Assembly (NCBI RefSeq): GCF_005843885.1
Contig: NZ_CP040443.1
Span: forward strand, 1,488,001-1,552,000
Reading direction: 5' to 3'
Origin: Escherichia sp. E4742
GTDB taxonomy: Bacteria > Pseudomonadota > Gammaproteobacteria > Enterobacterales > Enterobacteriaceae
Length of the DNA: 64,000 nt
Below are positions 58,370-64,000 of this stretch, piece after piece. Each line of letters starts with the position of its first letter. Within the stretch, counting starts at the first letter, position 1. Both the position numbers and the translations under genes were made by a program. Under the pieces are notes generated by a model. That model searched no databases. It was not told where the DNA came from and saw only the letters and a program-made list of their open reading frames with translations.

Positions 58370-58843
58370 TTAATGCAGCATACCTTCATTCACTTCAAAG
58401 AGTAATTCTTCCATTTGCTGGTACGCATTTTCGCAGCCCGGGATGTTGAACAACACCATCAGGATCACCCATTTCAGATCATCCAGTTCGAACTCTGCGT
58501 TATCCAGCGCGAGCACTCGCTCTATCACCATTTCACGAGTTTCAAGGTTGAGCACCTGAATCTGCTCAAGGAAAAGCAGAAACCCACGGCAGCTGGCATC
58601 CAGTCGTTCACACTCTTCCGGTGTATAAATACGCATGGAGAGAGGATCCGAGGCCAGTTGCATCGGTTCTGCCAACCCTTCCTGATAATCAGCAAGTTTT
58701 TCCAGCCATAGCAGGGCATTGTAGATATCTTCTCGCTCAAAACCTGCGTCGGTAAGATCCTGTTCAAGTTTGTCTTGATCCACACGCAACTCAGCTTCAG
58801 TGTGAATATAGGTTTCAAACAAATACATTAGTACGTCGAACAT
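58370..58843 (-). CDS. smg: Smg (DUF494)
   Basis: 157 aa helical acidic protein of the DUF494/Smg family, conserved next to dprA in gamma-proteobacteria. It has no recognised catalytic motif. Its start overlaps the end of dprA by 29 bases. Function unknown; membership in the dprA-smg-yrdD-tsaC operon is clear. Confidence 0.93.
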   Translation of the reverse strand: MFDVLMYLFETYIHTEAELRVDQDKLEQDLTDAGFEREDIYNALLWLEKLADYQEGLAEPMQLASDPLSMRIYTPEECERLDASCRGFLLFLEQIQVLNLETREMVIERVLALDNAEFELDDLKWVILMVLFNIPGCENAYQQMEELLFEVNEGMLH

Positions 58844-59939
58844 GGCATGCCCTCCTCAATCGGACATAGCCGCCGGGTACAGCTGCGATCCATCCTGCTA
58901 ACTCCAGTTCAAGTAGTTGAGTAACTACCTCTGGCACAGGTTGGCCGGCACGTTCAGCGACGACGTCAACAGGTGTTACCTCATCTCCTACGTTAGCCAG
59001 GAGCTCAGGAAATGGCAATGCCACGTCTTCCTGATCTGGTGAATAAAATGATTTTTCATGGGCATCTGGCAACCAGTGCAATCCATATTGCAAATTTTCC
59101 AGAATTTCTTCCGGTTCCGTCACAAGAATCGCACCTTGTTTTATAAGCCAGTGGGGGCCTTCACTTCCGGGACTCCCTAATGGACCGGGCAAAGCAAAGA
59201 CTTCACGTCCCTGCTCAAGCGCACAACGCGCTGTCACCAGTGAACCACTGCGCAAAGCCGCTTCCACCACCAGTACACCTTTACTTAGACCACTGATAAT
59301 GCGATTTCTTCGCGGGAAATTGTAAGCAAGAGGAGGGGTATCAAGGGGAAATTCCGAGACAAGAGCCCCACCATGTTCAAGCAGACTGGTAGCCAGTCGG
59401 GCATGGCGACGCGGATGGATGGTATTGAGTCCATTTCCCAAGACCGCAATACTAACGCCATTTACCTGTACCGCCGCTTTATGTGCCACACCGTCGATTC
59501 CACGCGCCAGCCCACTGGTAATTGTCACGCCTCGCGCCGCCAGCGACTCACATAACAGCCGCCCCCACCGTTCGCCATACCATGAATGCGCCCGGCTTCC
59601 CACTACGGCCAACTGAAATGATTGCAGCGCTTGTAGATCACCAGCAACAAACAGTGCACCTGGATAATCAGCCGTTGCAATAAGTTGAGGAGGATAAAAT
59701 TCACTGTCCGCAGGGATTAAATGATGGTTAGGTTGCTCCAGCCAACAAAGTGAGCTTTCAATACTCTGCTGTGAAAATGTAAGAAAGCGCTGTGCCTGCC
59801 GCAATGTAAGCCCTGTTTGCTGCAATACAACCGCATCAATATGCGACTGTTTTGCCAGCCAGCGAGCAATACGGACCATATCATCGCCGTACAAGCTGCT
59901 GATGCTCATTAAACGCAGCCAAATTTCGGTATCGACCAT
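58815..59939 (-). CDS. dprA: DprA/Smf, DNA processing protein
   Basis: 374 aa. An N-terminal helical (SAM-like) part is followed by the Rossmann-like DprA core with AVVGSRAHSWYGERWG, TSGLARGIDGVAHKAAV (about residues 140-156), SEFPLDTPPLAYNFPRRNRIISGLS and the C-terminal winged-helix DML1-like region. DprA loads RecA onto incoming single-stranded DNA in naturally transformable bacteria; its role in Escherichia is less clear. First gene of its operon, divergent from def. Confidence 0.95.
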   Translation of the reverse strand: MVDTEIWLRLMSISSLYGDDMVRIARWLAKQSHIDAVVLQQTGLTLRQAQRFLTFSQQSIESSLCWLEQPNHHLIPADSEFYPPQLIATADYPGALFVAGDLQALQSFQLAVVGSRAHSWYGERWGRLLCESLAARGVTITSGLARGIDGVAHKAAVQVNGVSIAVLGNGLNTIHPRRHARLATSLLEHGGALVSEFPLDTPPLAYNFPRRNRIISGLSKGVLVVEAALRSGSLVTARCALEQGREVFALPGPLGSPGSEGPHWLIKQGAILVTEPEEILENLQYGLHWLPDAHEKSFYSPDQEDVALPFPELLANVGDEVTPVDVVAERAGQPVPEVVTQLLELELAGWIAAVPGGYVRLRRACHVRRTNVFV

Positions 59940-60068
59940 CCTTATCTCCCTGCCATAAGCAGCCTTAGCAATCTTTGCGATTGGTCAGTGATGCTGTCAA
60001 TCAGAGGGGGATTTGTCTAGAATAGAAGAAATAATCTTTCTAACTCCTGAACACATCTCTGGAGATTT
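59940..60068. promoter_or_regulatory. Divergent dprA/def promoter region
   Basis: 129 bases between divergent operons. TTGTCTAGAATAGAAGAAATAATC (60011-60034, partial match) upstream of def has a TAGAAT-like -10 at 60016-60021, a plausible def promoter. I see no clear dprA promoter. Confidence 0.45.
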
Positions 60069-60578
60069 ATGTCAGTTTTGCAAGTGTTACATATTCCGGA
60101 CGAGCGGCTTCGCAAAGTTGCTAAACCGGTAGAAGAAGTGAATGCAGAAATTCAGCGTATCGTCGATGATATGTTCGAGACGATGTACGCGGAAGAAGGT
60201 ATTGGCCTGGCGGCAACCCAGGTTGATATCCATCAACGTATCATTGTTATCGATGTTTCGGAAAACCGCGACGAACGGCTGGTGTTAATCAATCCGGAGC
60301 TTTTAGAAAAAAGCGGCGAAACAGGCATTGAAGAAGGTTGCCTGTCGATCCCTGAACAGCGTGCTTTAGTGCCGCGCGCAGAGAAAGTGAAAATTCGCGC
60401 CCTGGACCGCGATGGTAAACCATTTGAACTGGAAGCAGATGGTCTGTTAGCCATATGCATTCAGCATGAGATGGATCACCTGGTCGGTAAATTGTTCATG
60501 GATTACCTGTCACCGCTGAAACAACAACGTATTCGTCAGAAAGTTGAAAAACTGGATCGTCTGAAAGCCCGGGCTTAA
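60069..60578 (+). CDS. def: Peptide deformylase
   Basis: 169 aa iron(II) metalloprotease that removes the N-formyl group from new proteins. All three family motifs are intact: GIGLAATQ (residues 44-51), EEGCLS (88-93, metal ligand Cys91) and QHEMDHLVG (about 132-140, HExxH). fmt follows after 14 bases, pairing the enzymes that add and remove the formyl group. Confidence 0.98.
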
Positions 60579-60592
60579 GGATAAGAACTAAC

Positions 60593-61540
60593 GTGTCAGA
60601 ATCACTACGTATTATTTTTGCGGGAACACCTGACTTTGCAGCGCGTCATCTTGACGCGCTGTTGTCTTCTGGTCATAACATCGTTGGCGTGTTCACCCAG
60701 CCAGACCGACCGGCAGGACGAGGTAAAAAGCTAATGCCCAGCCCGGTCAAAGTGCTGGCTGAAGAAAAAGGCTTACCCGTTTTTCAGCCTGTTTCCTTGC
60801 GTCCACAAGAAAACCAGCAACTGGTCGCCGATCTACAAGCTGATGTTATGGTTGTCGTCGCCTATGGGCTGATTCTGCCTAAAGCTGTGCTGGAAATGCC
60901 GCGTCTTGGATGCATCAATGTTCATGGTTCACTGCTGCCGCGCTGGCGCGGCGCGGCGCCAATCCAACGTTCGCTGTGGGCGGGCGATGCAGAAACCGGC
61001 GTGACTATTATGCAAATGGATGTCGGTTTAGACACGGGCGACATGCTCTATAAACTCTCCTGCCCGATTACCGCAGAAGATACCAGCGGCACGTTATATG
61101 ACAAACTGGCAGAGCTTGGCCCACAAGGGCTTATCGCCACATTGAAACAACTGGCAGACGGCACGGCGAAACCAGAAATTCAGGATGAAACTCTTGTTAC
61201 TTACGCCGAAAAGTTGAGTAAAGAAGAAGCGCGTATTGACTGGTCACTTTCGGCAGCGCAGCTTGAACGCTGCATTCGCGCTTTCAATCCATGGCCAATG
61301 AGCTGGCTGGAAATTGAAGGACAGCCGGTTAAAGTCTGGAAAGCGTCGGTCATTGATACGGTAACCAACGCTGCCCCAGGAACGATCCTTGAAGCCAACA
61401 AACAAGGCATTCAGGTCGCGACTGGTAATGGCATCCTGAATCTGCTCTCGTTGCAACCTGCGGGTAAGAAAGCGATGAGCGCACAAGACCTCCTGAATTC
61501 TCGTCGGGAATGGTTTGTTCCGGGCAACCGTCTGGCCTGA
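60593..61540 (+). CDS. fmt: Methionyl-tRNA formyltransferase
   Basis: 315 aa. It transfers a formyl group from 10-formyl-tetrahydrofolate to Met-tRNA-fMet. The N-terminal Rossmann-like domain has IIFAGTPDFAARHLDALL, the folate-binding stretch INVHGSLLPRWRGAAPIQ (catalytic Asn107/His109) and the tRNA-contacting basic loop RPAGRGKKL (about residues 38-46). The start is GTG at 60593. Confidence 0.98.
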   Translation: MSESLRIIFAGTPDFAARHLDALLSSGHNIVGVFTQPDRPAGRGKKLMPSPVKVLAEEKGLPVFQPVSLRPQENQQLVADLQADVMVVVAYGLILPKAVLEMPRLGCINVHGSLLPRWRGAAPIQRSLWAGDAETGVTIMQMDVGLDTGDMLYKLSCPITAEDTSGTLYDKLAELGPQGLIATLKQLADGTAKPEIQDETLVTYAEKLSKEEARIDWSLSAAQLERCIRAFNPWPMSWLEIEGQPVKVWKASVIDTVTNAAPGTILEANKQGIQVATGNGILNLLSLQPAGKKAMSAQDLLNSRREWFVPGNRLA

Positions 61541-61556
61541 TAGTCCACTCTTCTAA

Positions 61557-61580
61557 GCCCGGTCTTGCCGGGCATTTTTA
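61557..61580 (+). terminator. Possible terminator between fmt and rsmB
   Basis: GCCCGG (61557-61562), loop TCTTG, CCGGGC (61568-61573), then ATTTTTAT. It looks like a rho-independent terminator, but rsmB begins only a few bases later with no obvious separate promoter, so it probably attenuates rather than stops transcription. Confidence 0.65.
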
Positions 61581-61585
61581 TACTT

Positions 61586-62875
61586 ATGAAAAAACAACGT
61601 AATTTACGTAGCATGGCGGCCCAGGCCGTTGAACAAGTCGTCGAGCAAGGGCAATCATTAAGCAACATTTTGCCACCGCTCCAGCAAAAAGTTTCCGATA
61701 AAGACAAAGCACTTCTTCAAGAGTTGTGCTTTGGCGTACTGCGCACGCTCTCACAGTTAGACTGGCTAATTAATAAGTTAATGGCCCGTCCGATGACTGG
61801 CAAACAGCGGACCGTGCATTACCTGATTATGGTTGGTTTGTATCAACTGCTTTATACCCGCATTCCACCGCATGCTGCGCTGGCTGAAACGGTTGAAGGC
61901 GCTGTCGCAATTAAGCGCCCGCAACTTAAAGGGTTGATTAACGGTGTATTACGTCAGTTCCAGCGTCAGCAAGAAGAGTTATTAGCCGAGTTTAATGCCA
62001 GTGATGCACGCTATCTGCATCCTTCCTGGTTGCTGAAGCGTCTGCAAAAAGCGTATCCAGAGCAGTGGCAGTCCATCGTTGACGCCAATAACCAGCGTCC
62101 GCCAATGTGGCTGCGCGTTAATCGTACGCATCATTCCCGCGCCAGTTGGCTTGCATTGCTGGATGAAGCAGGAATGAAAGGTTTCCCGCATTCGGATTAT
62201 CCTGATGCTGTACGGCTGGAAACACCTGCACCTGTTCATGCGCTACCCGGTTTTGAAGACGGATGGGTTACCGTTCAGGATGCATCAGCACAAGGTTGCA
62301 TGACCTGGCTTGCGCCACAAAACGGTGAACACATTCTGGATCTTTGTGCCGCCCCCGGCGGTAAAACAACGCATATCCTTGAGGTGGCACCAGAAGCGCA
62401 GGTTCTTGCGGTTGATATTGACGAACAGCGCCTCTCTCGCGTTTACGACAATTTAAAACGCCTTGGTATGAAGGCGACCGTGAAACAAGGTGATGGCCGC
62501 TACCCTTCCCAATGGTGTGGCGAGCAACAGTTTGATCGCATTTTATTAGATGCGCCTTGTTCAGCAACGGGTGTGATTCGTCGCCATCCGGATATCAAGT
62601 GGTTACGTCGTGATCGCGATATCCCGGAACTCGCGCAACTGCAGTCTGAAATTCTCGACGCCATTTGGCCGCATTTAAAATCCGGTGGAACCCTGGTCTA
62701 TGCCACCTGTTCGGTGTTACCGGAAGAGAATAGCCTGCAGGTTAAAGCCTTTTTGCAACGTACCGCTGATGCCGAACTTTGCGACACCGGAACACCAGAA
62801 CAACCGGGTAAGCAGAATCTGCCTGGTGCCGAAGAGGGCGACGGCTTCTTTTACGCTAAGCTAATCAAAAAGTGA
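61586..62875 (+). CDS. rsmB: RsmB, 16S rRNA m5C967 methyltransferase
   Basis: 429 aa. The N-terminal NusB-like RNA-binding domain (about residues 1-140) is followed by the Fmu/NOL1-type SAM methyltransferase. SAM motif LDLCAAPGGKTTHILE is at about 250-265; the two catalytic cysteines are in DAPCSATG (about 325) and YATCSVLPEEN (about 378). The ATG at 61586 gives the known N-terminus. trkA follows after 21 bases. Confidence 0.97.
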   Translation: MKKQRNLRSMAAQAVEQVVEQGQSLSNILPPLQQKVSDKDKALLQELCFGVLRTLSQLDWLINKLMARPMTGKQRTVHYLIMVGLYQLLYTRIPPHAALAETVEGAVAIKRPQLKGLINGVLRQFQRQQEELLAEFNASDARYLHPSWLLKRLQKAYPEQWQSIVDANNQRPPMWLRVNRTHHSRASWLALLDEAGMKGFPHSDYPDAVRLETPAPVHALPGFEDGWVTVQDASAQGCMTWLAPQNGEHILDLCAAPGGKTTHILEVAPEAQVLAVDIDEQRLSRVYDNLKRLGMKATVKQGDGRYPSQWCGEQQFDRILLDAPCSATGVIRRHPDIKWLRRDRDIPELAQLQSEILDAIWPHLKSGGTLVYATCSVLPEENSLQVKAFLQRTADAELCDTGTPEQPGKQNLPGAEEGDGFFYAKLIKK

Positions 62876-62896
62876 TGAGATAACGGGTCGCGACTG

Positions 62897-64000
62897 ATGA
62901 AAATTATCATTCTGGGTGCCGGTCAGGTTGGCGGCACACTGGCGGAAAACCTGGTTGGCGAGAACAACGATATTACCGTTGTCGATACCAATGGTGAGCG
63001 TCTGCGGACCTTGCAGGATAAATTTGACCTGCGAGTCGTGCAGGGGCATGGCTCTCATCCACGCGTATTGCGGGAGGCAGGCGCCGACGACGCCGATATG
63101 CTGGTTGCTGTAACCAGTTCAGATGAAACCAATATGGTTGCCTGCCAGGTAGCCTACTCACTTTTCAACACACCTAATCGCATCGCTCGTATCCGCTCAC
63201 CAGACTACGTGCGCGATGCCGATAAGCTATTTCATTCAGATGCTGTACCAATTGATCATCTGATCGCACCAGAGCAGTTGGTTATCGATAATATTTACCG
63301 ACTGATTGAGTATCCCGGCGCATTGCAGGTGGTGAACTTCGCTGAGGGCAAAGTTAGCCTTGCAGTGGTAAAAGCCTATTATGGTGGCCCGCTTATTGGT
63401 AATGCGCTTTCGACCATGCGCGAGCATATGCCACATATCGATACCCGCGTGGCGGCAATTTTCCGCCACGACCGTCCTATCCGCCCGCAAGGTTCGACCA
63501 TTGTTGAAGCCGGTGATGAAGTGTTCTTTATTGCCGCCTCGCAGCATATACGCGCGGTGATGAGTGAATTACAGCGACTGGAAAAACCGTATAAGCGGAT
63601 CATGCTAGTTGGTGGCGGTAATATCGGTGCAGGGCTGGCGCGTCGTCTGGAAAAAGATTACAGCGTCAAACTCATCGAACGTAATCAGCAGCGCGCTGCC
63701 GAACTGGCGGAAAAGTTGCAGAATACGATCGTCTTTTTTGGTGATGCGTCGGATCAAGAACTGCTGGCCGAAGAACATATCGATCAAGTTGATCTGTTTA
63801 TTGCCGTCACCAACGATGACGAGGCCAATATCATGTCAGCCATGCTCGCCAAACGTATGGGTGCGAAAAAGGTGATGGTATTGATCCAGCGTCGCGCTTA
63901 TGTGGATCTAGTTCAGGGGAGCGTGATCGATATTGCGATTTCACCACAACAAGCAACTATTTCTGCGTTGCTTAGTCATGTGCGAAAAGCAGATATTGTT
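62897..64000 (+). CDS. trkA: TrkA, potassium uptake regulator (partial)
   Basis: 368 codons of an expected 458; the frame stays open to the window edge. Peripheral membrane NAD-binding subunit that gates the TrkH/TrkG potassium channels. Two RCK repeats are visible, each opening with a Rossmann loop: MKIIILGAGQVGGTLAENL at residue 1 and IMLVGGGNIGAGLARRLE at about 235. The end (C-terminal part of the second RCK domain) lies beyond the window. Confidence 0.97.
   Translation, partial: MKIIILGAGQVGGTLAENLVGENNDITVVDTNGERLRTLQDKFDLRVVQGHGSHPRVLREAGADDADMLVAVTSSDETNMVACQVAYSLFNTPNRIARIRSPDYVRDADKLFHSDAVPIDHLIAPEQLVIDNIYRLIEYPGALQVVNFAEGKVSLAVVKAYYGGPLIGNALSTMREHMPHIDTRVAAIFRHDRPIRPQGSTIVEAGDEVFFIAASQHIRAVMSELQRLEKPYKRIMLVGGGNIGAGLARRLEKDYSVKLIERNQQRAAELAEKLQNTIVFFGDASDQELLAEEHIDQVDLFIAVTNDDEANIMSAMLAKRMGAKKVMVLIQRRAYVDLVQGSVIDIAISPQQATISALLSHVRKADIV

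Overview
This window is a stretch of enterobacterial chromosome that follows the gene order of Escherichia coli at the degS-mdh to trkA region. Nearly every backbone protein is recognisable as an Escherichia protein with only scattered substitutions. Three things differ from K-12 as I remember it: msrPQ sits between acuI and accB, an eight-gene sugar-catabolism cluster sits between accC and yhdT, and MreC has a shorter tail. I therefore infer an Escherichia lineage other than K-12 (a divergent E. coli, or a sister species such as E. fergusonii or E. albertii). The sequence alone does not let me choose. I see no prophage, insertion sequence, integrase or CRISPR array.

Layout. 1-7.3 kb: the last codons of degS, mdh, argR with an ARG-box pair, the stress protein gene yhcN, the barstar-like yhcO, and the aaeXAB aromatic-acid efflux operon divergent from its regulator aaeR. 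7.3-18 kb, all minus strand: mreB-mreC-mreD-yhdE-rng-yhdP-tldD (cell shape, RNA decay, envelope lipid transport, peptide maturation), with a six-unit BIME array between yhdP and tldD. 18-25.3 kb: csrD, acuI, msrPQ (repair of periplasmic methionine sulfoxide) and accBC (first step of fatty acid synthesis).

25.3-33.8 kb is the accessory part. A ribose-type ABC importer, a GatY/KbaY-like class II aldolase, two paralogous PfkB kinases, a DUF4432 epimerase-like protein and a DeoR-family regulator form a divergent catabolic regulon. The simplest reading is uptake of a free ketohexose or related sugar, phosphorylation (perhaps twice) and aldol cleavage to trioses. The substrate cannot be read from sequence.

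33.9-49.7 kb: yhdT-panF-prmA, dusB-fis behind a typical fis promoter, the DNA methyltransferase gene yhdJ, yhdU, the acrS/acrEF multidrug efflux locus, the lipoprotein gene yhdV, and the complete polar amino acid ABC operon yhdWXYZ preceded by a textbook sigma-54 promoter.

49.8-55.5 kb: a complete rRNA operon on the minus strand, in the order P1-P2-16S-Ile-Ala-23S-5S-Thr-5S (rrnD arrangement). 55.6-64 kb: yrdA, then the minus-strand operon dprA-smg-yrdD-tsaC-aroE-yrdB, divergent from def-fmt-rsmB-trkA; trkA runs off the right edge.
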